A stretch of 64,000 nt of DNA, from contig NZ_PPFB01000001.1 in assembly GCF_002899455.1 (NCBI RefSeq), forward strand, positions 3,068,501 through 3,132,500. Direction: 5' to 3'. Positions 35,792-43,637 of the stretch are shown here, piece by piece. Source of the stretch: Streptomyces sp. DH-12. Its GTDB lineage: Bacteria; Actinomycetota; Actinomycetes; Streptomycetales; Streptomycetaceae. A model generated the notes under the pieces. That model searched no databases. It was given only the letters and a program-made list of their open reading frames with translations, and was not told the origin of the DNA. The position numbers and the translations under genes are program-made. Every line of letters starts with the position of its first letter. Position 1 is the first letter of the stretch.

Positions 35792-36570
35792 TGGCTACCC
35801 CCGTACTGGACAAGGCGGACGCGGCCGGCTCCCCCGAGCCCGGCTTCGCCGACTCCCCCTACATCACCGTCACCTTCCGGATCCGCCGGTTCAACCCGGA
35901 GGTCTCGGCGGAGGCGACCTGGGAAGACTTCCAGCTGGAGATCGACCCCAAGGAGCGCGTCCTCGACGGTCTGCACAAGATCAAGTGGGACCTGGACGGC
36001 ACGCTGACCTTCCGCCGCTCCTGCGCCCACGGCATCTGCGGCTCCGACGCCATGCGGATCAACGGCAAGAACCGCCTGGCGTGCAAGACGCTGATCAAGG
36101 ACATCAACCCCGAGAAGCCGATCACGATCGAGGCCATAAAGGGCCTGACGGTCCTCAAGGACCTGGTCGTGGACATGGAGCCGTTCTTCCAGGCGTACCG
36201 GGACGTGATGCCCTTCCTGATCACGAAGGACACCAACGAGCCGACGCGTGAGCGGCTGCAGTCCGCCGAGGACCGCGAGCGCTTCGACGACACGACCAAG
36301 TGCATCCTGTGCGCCGCGTGCACCACGTCGTGCCCGGTGTTCTGGAACGACGGCCAGTACTTCGGCCCGGCCGCGATCGTCAACGCGCACCGCTTCATCT
36401 TCGACTCGCGTGACGAGGCCGGCGAGCAGCGCCTGGAGATCCTCAACGACCGTGACGGTGTGTGGCGTTGCCGCACGACCTTCAACTGCACGGACGCCTG
36501 CCCGCGTGGCATCGAGGTCACCAAGGCGATCGCCGAGGTGAAGCGCGCGCTCATCACGCGCCGCTACTGA
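35791..36570 (+). CDS. sdhB: Succinate dehydrogenase iron-sulfur subunit
   Basis: A 259-residue electron-transfer subunit. The [2Fe-2S] ligands lie in RRSCAHGICGSDAM and the following RLAC; [4Fe-4S] and [3Fe-4S] ligands in CILCAACTTSCPVFW and CTDACPRGIEVTK. The ATG at 35791 overlaps the sdhA TGA (TGATG). It passes electrons from FAD to the quinone. A strong hairpin follows at 36588. Confidence 0.97.
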   Translation: MATPVLDKADAAGSPEPGFADSPYITVTFRIRRFNPEVSAEATWEDFQLEIDPKERVLDGLHKIKWDLDGTLTFRRSCAHGICGSDAMRINGKNRLACKTLIKDINPEKPITIEAIKGLTVLKDLVVDMEPFFQAYRDVMPFLITKDTNEPTRERLQSAEDRERFDDTTKCILCAACTTSCPVFWNDGQYFGPAAIVNAHRFIFDSRDEAGEQRLEILNDRDGVWRCRTTFNCTDACPRGIEVTKAIAEVKRALITRRY

Positions 36571-36587
36571 GGCGCCCCGCCGCAGGT

Positions 36588-36627
36588 CCCGAGGGCCCCT
36601 CTCCACGCCGGAGACGGGGCCCTCGGG
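36588..36627 (+). terminator. Terminator of the sdh operon
   Basis: CCCGAGGGCCCC (36588-36599) pairs perfectly with GGGGCCCTCGGG (36616-36627) across a 16-base loop, 18 bases after the sdhB stop codon. Confidence 0.8.
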
Positions 36628-36658
36628 CGTGTGTACTGCGCAGGCACCAGGGCGGGTG

Positions 36659-36686
36659 CCCGTCTGGTGCGTACGCACCAGACGGG
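36659..36686. promoter_or_regulatory. Perfect 28-bp palindrome upstream of the two-component operon
   Basis: The left half CCCGTCTGGTGCGT (36659-36672) is followed directly by its exact reverse complement. The core CTGGTGCG-TA-CGCACCAG recurs as CCTGGTGCG-TC-CGCACCAGG at 41463-41482, upstream of the facing MFS operon. A further GCACCAG half-site lies at 36644-36650. It is placed 52 bases before the kinase start codon, as expected for an autoregulatory operator. Confidence 0.75.
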
Positions 36687-36737
36687 ACCGTCCCGAAGGA
36701 CGATGCCCGGGCCGGGGCGGGAACGGAGGGTGGAAGC

Positions 36738-38069
36738 ATGCGCTCACCTCTGACCCGGCCCCCTGTCCCCGGCCGCATGCTGCCGAAGCCGGACGCCGGG
36801 ACGAGGACGGCGGCGCCGCGGGCCGGACGCGGGCGGGAGGCCGCGGTCGCGGCGTCCGCGTTCGTGATCTGCCTGCTCGGCGGGACCGTGCGGGCCGAGG
36901 ACACCCTGACCGCGCCGCCCCTCACCGCCTGTCTGCTCGCCCTGGTCTCCTGCGCCGTGCTCCCGGCACGCCACCGGCGTCCTCCGGCCGTGCTGGCGGC
37001 CACCACCGCGGCCGGGCTGGCGGCGCAGCCCCTCGGCCTGGTGCTCAGCCCGCCCGTGATCGCGCCCGCCCTGGTCGCCGCCTACGCCTGCGCACTCGGC
37101 CTGCCCGGCGAACGGCGCGCTGCGGGCGCGGTGACGCTGGCCGCCGTGGCGCTGCTGGCCGGGTCCGTCCCGCTGGCCGGGGACCTCTCCTGGCGGGACG
37201 CGAGCCGCATGGGGTCGGTGGCGGCGGCCCCGCTGGTGGCGGGGCTGGCCGGGCACACGGTGCGGACCCGGCGGGCGTATCTGGCGGCCGTGGAGGAGCG
37301 GGCGCGGCGGGCCGAGGAGAGCAGGGAGCTGGAGGCGCGGCGGCGGGTCGCGGAGGAGCGGGTGCGCATCGCGCGGGAGCTGCACGACCTGGTGGCGCAC
37401 CAGATCACCCTGGCCAACGCGCAGGCCACGGTCGCCGCCCACTTCTTCGACAGCCGCCCGGAGCAGACCCGTGTCAGCCTGCGCGAGCTCGTGGAGACCA
37501 CCGGGCACGCCCTGGACGAACTGCGGGCCACGGTCGGCCTGCTGCGGCATTCCGGGGACGGGGACGCGGAGGCGTCCGAGGGTCCGGCGCCCGGTCTGGA
37601 GCGGCTGCCGGACCTCCTGGAGTCGTTCCGGCGGGCGGGGCTGGAGGTGGAGGTGCGTGAGGAGGGCCGGGCGCGGGCGCTGTCGCCGGGCGTGGACCTC
37701 ACGGCGTACCGGATCGTGCAGGAGGCGCTGACCAACGTGACCAAGCACGCCGCGGGGCGCGGCGCCCGGGTGGGGCTCGACTGGGGCGGCGGGCGGCTGA
37801 CCGTCACCGTCTCCGACGACGGGGGCGTTCCGGCCGGGCCGCCCGTCCTGTCGGAGCGGGCGCCCGGGTACGGGCTGATCGGGATGCGGGAGCGCGCCGC
37901 CGCGGTGGGCGGGGAGCTGACCGCGGGCCCGCGCCCGGAGGGGGGCTTCCTGGTGACCGCCCGGCTGCCCCTGCCGCCCGCCCGCGAGACGGCGACGACC
38001 GGTGAGGAGGGGCGGATGCCCGGAGCGACGGACGGGGGACGGCCGGGCACGGCCGGGGGGACGACATGA
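36738..38069 (+). CDS. Sensor histidine kinase (NarL-type two-component system)
   Basis: 443 residues. The N-terminal half has four to six membrane segments (residues about 35-190) with very short loops and no large sensor domain. Next come a linker helix (EERARRAEESRELEARRR), a HisKA_3 phosphoacceptor motif RIARELHDLVAHQITLANAQ near residue 215, and an ATPase domain with NVTKHAAG and GYGLIGMRERAAAVGGEL. The ATG at 36738 follows GGAGGG. It overlaps the response regulator by ATGA. It phosphorylates the adjacent LuxR-type regulator. The signal is unknown; intramembrane sensing of a lipophilic agent is plausible. Confidence 0.94.
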   Translation: MRSPLTRPPVPGRMLPKPDAGTRTAAPRAGRGREAAVAASAFVICLLGGTVRAEDTLTAPPLTACLLALVSCAVLPARHRRPPAVLAATTAAGLAAQPLGLVLSPPVIAPALVAAYACALGLPGERRAAGAVTLAAVALLAGSVPLAGDLSWRDASRMGSVAAAPLVAGLAGHTVRTRRAYLAAVEERARRAEESRELEARRRVAEERVRIARELHDLVAHQITLANAQATVAAHFFDSRPEQTRVSLRELVETTGHALDELRATVGLLRHSGDGDAEASEGPAPGLERLPDLLESFRRAGLEVEVREEGRARALSPGVDLTAYRIVQEALTNVTKHAAGRGARVGLDWGGGRLTVTVSDDGGVPAGPPVLSERAPGYGLIGMRERAAAVGGELTAGPRPEGGFLVTARLPLPPARETATTGEEGRMPGATDGGRPGTAGGTT

Positions 38070-38761
38070 CGCTGAGGGTGCTGCTCGCCGACGACCAGGC
38101 GCTGCTGCGCGGCGCGTTCCGGCTGCTGCTGGAGAGCACCGACGACATCACCGTGGTGGGCGAGGCGGGCGACGGCCGGGAGGCGGTGCGGCTCACCCGC
38201 GCACTGCGCCCGGACGTCGTGGTGATGGACGTCCGGATGCCCGGGACGGACGGGCTCGCCGCCACCACGGAGATCTGCGCGGACCCGGAGCTGCGGGCCA
38301 CCCGCGTGCTGATCCTCACCACGTACGAGACGGACGAGAACGTGGCGCGGGCGCTGCGCGCGGGCGCCGCCGGCTTCATCGGCAAGGGCATCGGGGCCGA
38401 GGAACTGGCGGACGCCGTGCGGACGGTCGCCGAGGGCGAGACGCTGCTGTCCCCGGCCGCGACCCGCTCCCTGGTCGCCAGGTTCCTGGCCGTGCCGGCC
38501 GGCGCCCCGCCGCAGGACGCCGGCCGGCTGGACGTGCTCACCCCGCGCGAACGGGAGATGGTGGCGCTGGTGGCGACCGGCCTGTCCAACCAGGAGATCG
38601 CCGAGCGGATGGTCCTCAGCCCGTTCACGGTGCGCGCCCATGTGCAGCGCGCGATGACGAAGCTGGACGCCCGCGACCGCGCGCAGCTCGTCGTCATCGC
38701 CTACCGCACCGGCCTGGCGCGGGTCGCCCCGGAGGACGGCGCCGGGCAGCCGTCGTCGTGA
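38066..38761 (+). CDS. LuxR/NarL-type response regulator
   Basis: 231 residues. The receiver domain (LRVLLADDQALLRGAFRLLL, phosphoacceptor Asp in VVVMDVRMPGTDG near residue 53, ILTTYETDENVARALRAGA) is followed by a LuxR helix-turn-helix (LTPREREMVALVATGLSNQE and SPFTVRAHVQRAMTKL). The ATG overlaps the kinase stop. The last 61 bases overlap the 3' end of the convergent monooxygenase gene. It probably binds the CTGGTGCG-N2-CGCACCAG palindromes upstream of its own operon and of the MFS operon. Confidence 0.95.
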   Translation: MTLRVLLADDQALLRGAFRLLLESTDDITVVGEAGDGREAVRLTRALRPDVVVMDVRMPGTDGLAATTEICADPELRATRVLILTTYETDENVARALRAGAAGFIGKGIGAEELADAVRTVAEGETLLSPAATRSLVARFLAVPAGAPPQDAGRLDVLTPREREMVALVATGLSNQEIAERMVLSPFTVRAHVQRAMTKLDARDRAQLVVIAYRTGLARVAPEDGAGQPSS

Positions 38762-39924
38762 GGCAGCGTGAGCGCGGTGTGGGCCGGCCGGGACCGTGCC
38801 GGGGGCAGGGCGTCCAGGGCGCGCAGCCGCGCGTCGCGCTGCTCGAGGGCGTGGGCGGTGACGGGGAAGAGCGTGGCGCCGCCCTCGTCGACCAGCGCCT
38901 GGTTGGCCGTCACGTACGGGCGCATGCGGTCCTCGTAGGCGGCGAAGGCGGCCGTGTGGTCCCGGTGGGCGGCCAGGGCCTGGGCGAGCACGTACGCGCC
39001 GGACAGCGCGAGGCTGGTGCCCTGGCCGGTGAGGAACGACGGCGCGTGGGCGGCGTCGCCGACGAGGGCGGCGCGGCCGCTCGTCCAGCGGGGCATGCGG
39101 ATCTGCCCCGCCGTGTCGAAGAACAGGTCGCCGGCCTCGCGCAGGGCCGCCACCATGCGGGGGATCTCCCAGCCCTCGCCCGCGAACACCTGGGCCACCA
39201 GCTCCCGTTGGGCGTCCGGGTCGCGGAGGGCGGCGCGCGGGGGTTCCGGACGGTGGAAGGTGAGGAAGCCGTGCACCTCGGCTCCGTCCCCGGTGGCGTA
39301 GAGGGCGGCGGCCTTCCCCGGGGTGTTCCACAGCACGAGTTCCCGGTCGAGGCCCGCGGGGTCCGGCAGGGTGAAGAGGGCGAAGCAATGGCCGAGGTAG
39401 TGGTGGTAGCGGTCCTCGGGGCCGAACAGGGCGGCCCGGGTCGCGGAGTGCACGCCGTCGGCGCCGATCACCAGGTCGTACGTGCCCTGCCGCCCGCCGC
39501 GGAAGGTGACGTCGACGCCGTGCGCGGCCGGGTCGAAGGCGGAGACGGAGTCGCCGAAGACGAACTCCACGTCGTCGCGGACCAGCCCGTGCAGGGCGTC
39601 GGCGAGGTCGCCCCGCCGTATCTCCAGGTCGCGGGGTTCGCCTTCGTCGGCGCGGGCCCGGAGCGAGGCGACGGTGCGGCCGGCGGCGTCGAGGAAGGTG
39701 GCGCGCCTCGGGGCGACATGCGCCTGGCGCAGCCGCGGCCACAGGCCCATCCGCCGGACCACCTCCGTCGCCGTGCCGCGGATGTCGACGGGGTAGCCGC
39801 CGCCGCGCGGGGCGCCGGCCTTCTCCACGACGGTGACCGCGAACCCGGCCCGGTGCAGCCAGTACGCGAGGGCGGGTCCGGAGACGCTGGCTCCGGAGAT
39901 CAGGACGGTGCGCGGGGAGGTCAT
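38701..39924 (-). CDS. FAD-dependent monooxygenase
   Basis: A 407-residue flavoprotein hydroxylase: FAD fold start TVLISGASVSGPALAYWLHR, DG motif LVIGADGVHSATRAALFG near residue 155, GD motif AALVGDAAHAPSFLTGQGTS near residue 285. This is the class of tetracycline/rifamycin-inactivating and PHBH-like enzymes. The ATG at 39924 overlaps the MFS gene by ATGA, so exporter and oxidase are translated together. The 3' end runs 61 bases into the convergent response-regulator gene. A drug-modification role is inferred from coupling to the exporter. Confidence 0.92.
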   Translation of the reverse strand: MTSPRTVLISGASVSGPALAYWLHRAGFAVTVVEKAGAPRGGGYPVDIRGTATEVVRRMGLWPRLRQAHVAPRRATFLDAAGRTVASLRARADEGEPRDLEIRRGDLADALHGLVRDDVEFVFGDSVSAFDPAAHGVDVTFRGGRQGTYDLVIGADGVHSATRAALFGPEDRYHHYLGHCFALFTLPDPAGLDRELVLWNTPGKAAALYATGDGAEVHGFLTFHRPEPPRAALRDPDAQRELVAQVFAGEGWEIPRMVAALREAGDLFFDTAGQIRMPRWTSGRAALVGDAAHAPSFLTGQGTSLALSGAYVLAQALAAHRDHTAAFAAYEDRMRPYVTANQALVDEGGATLFPVTAHALEQRDARLRALDALPPARSRPAHTALTLPHDDGCPAPSSGATRARPVR

Positions 39925-41372
39925 GAACGGGTCCCTTCCTTCGTGGGGGTGTGCGCGGGCTCGGCGGTTTCCGGCGATGCGGCGGCACGCGCGCCCCTCG
40001 TGGCGCGCACGAGCAGCAGGCCGAGCGCGGCGGTGACGCCGGTGACGGCGAAGCCGGTGGTGAAGGCCGCCTCGGCGGGCAGGCCCGTGCCGGGGTCGAT
40101 GCCGGCGTCGAGCAGCGCGCTCGCGATCTGGCTGCCCACGAGAAGGCCGATCACCCGCGTGACCACGAGCAGGCTGGTGGCGATGCCCGTGTCCCCGGGA
40201 CCGACGGCGGTGGCGGTGCCGGCCAGCAGCGCGGTGGTGGCGATGCCCGCGGCGAACGCGGTCAGCGCCCTGGCGAGGGCGAGCTGCCAGGCGGCGTCGT
40301 GCCGGGCCGCGAGGGCGAACATGGCGGCGGCGGTGGCGAGGGCGGCCACGACGACCACGGCGCGGGCGCCGAACCGCCGGGCCGCGACCCCGCCGACCGC
40401 GTCGCTCACGGCCCCGGCGACCGCGCCGGGCAGCAGGTAGAGGCCGATGCCGGTGGTGCTGGCGCCGAAGCCGTAGCCGTCGCCCGAGAGGGCGAGGAGC
40501 TGCGGCAGCAGCAGGATGACCATCCCGAGGGCGGTGGTGACGAGCAGGGTGAGCAGGCACGCCTGCCACATCACGGGCCGGGCGAGCATGCGCAGGTCGA
40601 CCATCGGGGAGACGGCCCGGCGCTCGACGCGGACCCAGGCGGCGGCGAGGACGGCCACGAGCGTCAGCAGGGCGCCCGCGGCGAGGGGCGGCAGCCCGCC
40701 GTCGGTCAGCAGCATGAGCCCGAGCATGAAGGCGAGCAGGGTGGCGCTCAGCAGGACCACTCCGGGCCAGTCGATGCTCTCGTCGTGCCGGACCGGCGCG
40801 TCGGACGGCATCAGCCGGGCCACGGAGACGGTCGCCGCGACGACCGCGAGGGTGGGCAGCACGAACATCCAGTGCCAGGAGAGGTGCTCCGCGATCAGCC
40901 CGGCGCCGAGCATGCCCGCCATGCCGCCGCCGGTGAAGAGCGCGATGACCACGCCGATCGCCGCCTGGGTGCGTCCGGCCGGCAGATGGGCGCGGACCAG
41001 GATGAAGGACAGGGGCAGCACACCGACCATGGCGCCCTGGAGGATCTGGCCGAGCAGCAGCACGGGCAGCCCGGGGGCCAGTCCGGCCAGCAGTCCGCCG
41101 GCGGCGACCACGGCCATCAGCCGCATCAGGACGCGTTTGCCGCCGTAGCGGTCGCCGAGCTTCCCGGCGACCGGGGTGAGGACCGCGCCGGTGACGAGCA
41201 GCGTGTTGGCGACCAGCGCGCCCTCGGAGGGGCCGAGCCCCAGCTCGCGCTGGAGCAGCGGGAGGGCGGGTTCCACCACGGACTGGAGCGCGCCGAGGGC
41301 GAGCGCCAGCACCCCGAGGGCGGCGATCGCGGGCCGCCGTAGACGCGGCGGCGGGAGCAGGGTGTCGGACAT
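39921..41372 (-). CDS. MFS transporter (DHA2-type drug exporter)
   Basis: 483 residues with about 14 membrane segments. The conserved loop GKLGDRYGGKRVLMRLMAV (motif A) lies near residue 65 and LVRAHLPAGRTQAAIGVV near residue 125. The ATG at 41372 (MSDTLLPPPRLRRPA) follows GGGACG. First gene of a two-gene operon with the FAD monooxygenase. The upstream region holds the palindrome shared with the two-component operon (41463-41482), about 90 bases before the start. Likely substrate: a toxic aromatic or antibiotic; not determinable here. Confidence 0.93.
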   Translation of the reverse strand: MSDTLLPPPRLRRPAIAALGVLALALGALQSVVEPALPLLQRELGLGPSEGALVANTLLVTGAVLTPVAGKLGDRYGGKRVLMRLMAVVAAGGLLAGLAPGLPVLLLGQILQGAMVGVLPLSFILVRAHLPAGRTQAAIGVVIALFTGGGMAGMLGAGLIAEHLSWHWMFVLPTLAVVAATVSVARLMPSDAPVRHDESIDWPGVVLLSATLLAFMLGLMLLTDGGLPPLAAGALLTLVAVLAAAWVRVERRAVSPMVDLRMLARPVMWQACLLTLLVTTALGMVILLLPQLLALSGDGYGFGASTTGIGLYLLPGAVAGAVSDAVGGVAARRFGARAVVVVAALATAAAMFALAARHDAAWQLALARALTAFAAGIATTALLAGTATAVGPGDTGIATSLLVVTRVIGLLVGSQIASALLDAGIDPGTGLPAEAAFTTGFAVTGVTAALGLLLVRATRGARAAASPETAEPAHTPTKEGTRS

Positions 41373-41462
41373 GGACGTCCCGTTCTCGTAGGGGCCGGGT
41401 GAACGCCTCCCACGGTTGCGTCCGGCGGCCCCCGCGGGCATCGTCGCCCGCCACCGTCCTCG

Positions 41463-41482
41463 CCTGGTGCGTCCGCACCAGG
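41463..41482. promoter_or_regulatory. 20-bp palindrome upstream of the MFS operon
   Basis: CCTGGTGCG and CGCACCAGG flank a TC centre. The eight inner bases of each arm equal those of the 28-bp palindrome at 36659-36686, and the two-base centre is the same length. A degenerate half-site (CCTGGTGCC) follows at 41494. Likely target of the response regulator at 38066-38761. Confidence 0.72.
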
Positions 41483-41535
41483 GGCCGCGCCGCCCTGGTG
41501 CCGGGACATGACACCGGGCGGCCCGCGCACGTGAG

Positions 41536-41565
41536 TTGAACATGTTCAAAAGGAGGCGCTACAGT
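41536..41565 (+). promoter_or_regulatory. Operator 1 (TTGAACATGTTCAA) overlapping a -35/-10 promoter
   Basis: TTGAACATGTTCAA (41536-41549) is a perfect 14-bp palindrome. Its left arm TTGAAC can serve as a -35 hexamer, 18 bases from TACAGT (41560-41565) as a -10 hexamer. A repressor bound here would block RNA polymerase. It is upstream of the three-gene operon ending in a TetR gene. Confidence 0.72.
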
Positions 41566-41580
41566 CGTCCCGTCAGCGTT

Positions 41581-41594
41581 TTGAACGCGTTCAA
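41581..41594 (+). promoter_or_regulatory. Operator 2 (TTGAACGCGTTCAA)
   Basis: A second perfect 14-bp palindrome with the same arms as operator 1, 45 bases centre to centre, just upstream of the GAAGGGGTGGGG ribosome site of the first gene. The pair fits cooperative binding by the TetR protein encoded in the same operon. Confidence 0.75.
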
Positions 41595-41607
41595 GAAGGG
41601 GTGGGGC

Positions 41608-42015
41608 ATGGACCGCACCGTCATCGCCTACGTCATCTACCTGGTCGTCAGCATCGGACTGACCGTCTGGGTGGCCCGCACGCTCAGCCGGAACGGCCGG
41701 ATCTTCCTCGCCGACGTGCTGCACGGCGACGAGAAGCTCGCGGACGCCGTCAACCACCTCCTGGTGGTCGGCTTCTACCTGGTGAACCTCGGCTTCGTCG
41801 CCCTCTACCTGAGCGACGACGGCACCGTCACCGACACCCGCGGCGTCTTCGAGGCGCTCTCCGCCAAGCTGGGCGTGGTGCTGCTGGTCCTGGGCGTGAT
41901 GCACCTGGCCAACGTGTACGTGCTGAACAGGATCCGGCGGCGCCGGGTGATGGAGCGGGAGCAGAACCCGCCGGTGCCCCCGCAGGGCTGGACCGCCCCG
42001 GCGGCGCAGGCGTGA
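41608..42015 (+). CDS. Small integral membrane protein
   Basis: 135 residues with three hydrophobic segments (residues about 3-22, 44-66, 86-108) and a Pro-rich tail (NPPVPPQGWTAPAAQA). The opening MDRTVIAYVIYLVVSIGLTV and the loop FLADVLHGDEKLADAVNHLL are seen in uncharacterised actinobacterial membrane proteins. The ATG at 41608 follows GGGGTGGGG. Its stop overlaps the next start (GTGA). First gene of an operon behind the TTGAAC operators. Function unknown. Confidence 0.88.
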   Translation: MDRTVIAYVIYLVVSIGLTVWVARTLSRNGRIFLADVLHGDEKLADAVNHLLVVGFYLVNLGFVALYLSDDGTVTDTRGVFEALSAKLGVVLLVLGVMHLANVYVLNRIRRRRVMEREQNPPVPPQGWTAPAAQA

Positions 42016-42512
42016 GCGCCGCGCCGGTGCACGGGGACCGGGACGCGCGCCGCGTCCCGGTCCGCGGGCTGACCGTGCTGTACGACGCGGACTGCCCGCT
42101 GTGCGTGTTCGTCCGGGACTGGCTGGTGAAGCGGCCCCAGCTCGTCCCCCTCGCGTTCGTGCCCGCGGGGTCGCCGGCCGCCCGGGACCGCTTCCCCGGC
42201 CTCGACCACCGGTCCGCCCTGTCCGAGATCACCGTGGTCGGGGACGGCGGACAGGTGTACCGGGGCGCCGCCGCCTGGATCGTCACCCTGTGGGCGCTGC
42301 GCGAGCACCGGCGGCTGGCGCACCGGCTGAGCACCCCCTCCGGGATGCGGTTCGCCAAGGGCGCCGTGCTGGCCGCCGCCAGGTGGCGCGGCGCGACCGC
42401 CTCGTGGGGCGGCCGCGTGTACCGCCGGGGCGACGGATGGGCGTACGACCCGCGCGACGGCTGGCACTACACCCCGCCGGGCTGCGACTCCGACGCCTGC
42501 GCCGCCCCGTAG
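42012..42512 (+). CDS. DCC-family thiol-disulfide oxidoreductase (DUF393)
   Basis: A 166-residue thioredoxin-fold protein named for its YDADCPLCVFVRDWL motif near residue 25, where the DxxCxxC supplies the redox pair. A basic C-terminal tail (GWAYDPRDGWHYTPPGCDSD) follows. The GTG at 42012 overlaps the stop of the membrane-protein gene. It lies between that gene and a TetR regulator, suggesting a redox or membrane-stress unit. Substrate unknown. Confidence 0.9.
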   Translation: MSAAPVHGDRDARRVPVRGLTVLYDADCPLCVFVRDWLVKRPQLVPLAFVPAGSPAARDRFPGLDHRSALSEITVVGDGGQVYRGAAAWIVTLWALREHRRLAHRLSTPSGMRFAKGAVLAAARWRGATASWGGRVYRRGDGWAYDPRDGWHYTPPGCDSDACAAP

Positions 42513-42544
42513 GCCGCGCACGGCGGGCGTTAGGCTCTGTTCCC

Positions 42545-43366
42545 GTGTCCGCGAAGAACGACGGCCCCGCCCCCGGCGCCCCCCTCAGCAAGTCCGAGCA
42601 GACCCGCGCCCTGATCCTGGAGACGGCCATGCGGCTGTTCCAGGAGCGCGGCTACGACCGGACCACCATGCGGGCGATCGCCAAGGAGGCCGGGGTCTCC
42701 GTCGGCAACGCGTACTACTACTTCGAGGGCAAGGAACACCTGATCCAGGGGTTCTACGACCGGATCGCCGCCGAGCACCAGGTGGCGGTCCGGGAGATCC
42801 TCGCCCGGGAGACCGACCTGGAGGCGCGCCTCGCCGGGGTGCTGAAGGCGTGGCTGGACATCGCCACGCCGTACCACGAGTTCGCGGTGCAGTTCTTCAA
42901 GAACGCCGCCGACCCGGACAGCCCGCTCAGCCCCTTCTCGCCGGAGTCGGAGCACGCGCGCGAGGAGGCGATCAGCGTGCACCGGGCCGTGCTGGCCGGG
43001 ACGAGGACCAAGGTGCCCGAGGAACTGCGGGACATCCTGCCCGAGTTGATGTGGCTGTCCCAGATGGGACTGTGCCTGTACTGGATCTTCGACCGCACCG
43101 AGGGCCGCGAGCGCAGCTACCGGCTCGCCGAGCGGGGCGCCCGGCTCACCGCGCGGGGCGTCGCCCTGGCCCGGTTCCGGGTGCTGCGGCCGCTGGTGCG
43201 GGACGTGCACGAGCTGTTCACGGAGTTCCTGCCCGGGATGACGCGGGCACTGCCCGACCCCGCCGGCCGGAAGGACCCCGGCCGGCGGGGCGTGCGCGGG
43301 CAGGACGCGCAGGACGACGGCGAGGGGACGCCCGCCTCCGGCGGACGCCCCGACGGCGCCGGCTGA
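42545..43366 (+). CDS. TetR-family regulator
   Basis: 273 residues. The helix-turn-helix spans about residues 20-65 (ALILETAMRLFQERGYDRTT and AIAKEAGVSVGNAYYYF); a long ligand-binding half with FAVQFFKNAADPDSPL and LPELMWLSQMGLCLYWIFDR follows. The C-terminal 35 residues are Gly/Asp/Arg rich and disordered. The GTG at 42545 lies 32 bases after the DCC gene. It is most likely the repressor that reads the two TTGAAC palindromes in front of this operon. The NAYYYF/FFKNAA pattern resembles lipid- or acyl-CoA-sensing TetR proteins, but that is a guess. Confidence 0.92.
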   Translation: MSAKNDGPAPGAPLSKSEQTRALILETAMRLFQERGYDRTTMRAIAKEAGVSVGNAYYYFEGKEHLIQGFYDRIAAEHQVAVREILARETDLEARLAGVLKAWLDIATPYHEFAVQFFKNAADPDSPLSPFSPESEHAREEAISVHRAVLAGTRTKVPEELRDILPELMWLSQMGLCLYWIFDRTEGRERSYRLAERGARLTARGVALARFRVLRPLVRDVHELFTEFLPGMTRALPDPAGRKDPGRRGVRGQDAQDDGEGTPASGGRPDGAG

Positions 43367-43637
43367 CGACCGTCCGCCCCGCCGGGCGTCAGCTCCGCGT
43401 CGTGCACGTGCGGACCGTCCCCACCGTCCCCACGGCCACACGCGCCGCCCGCGTCCCGCACGGCGAGGCCGTCACCGCGGGCGGACAGGCGCCCGGCGGC
43501 GGGACGGCCACGACGTACGCCCCGCCGGCGAGGGACACCCCCGGTCCGCCCGACGGCCGCCGGGCGCGAGCGGCGTGACGGCCGCGCCCCGCACCGGCTC
43601 GTCCTCGGGGGCGCGGACGCGGCCGTGCACGGCGTGG

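Noticed and set aside
43367..43637. Possible small gene between TetR and the metallophosphoesterase
   Set aside because: Short plus-strand frames exist but have biased Arg/Ala/Pro content and no start with a ribosome site.
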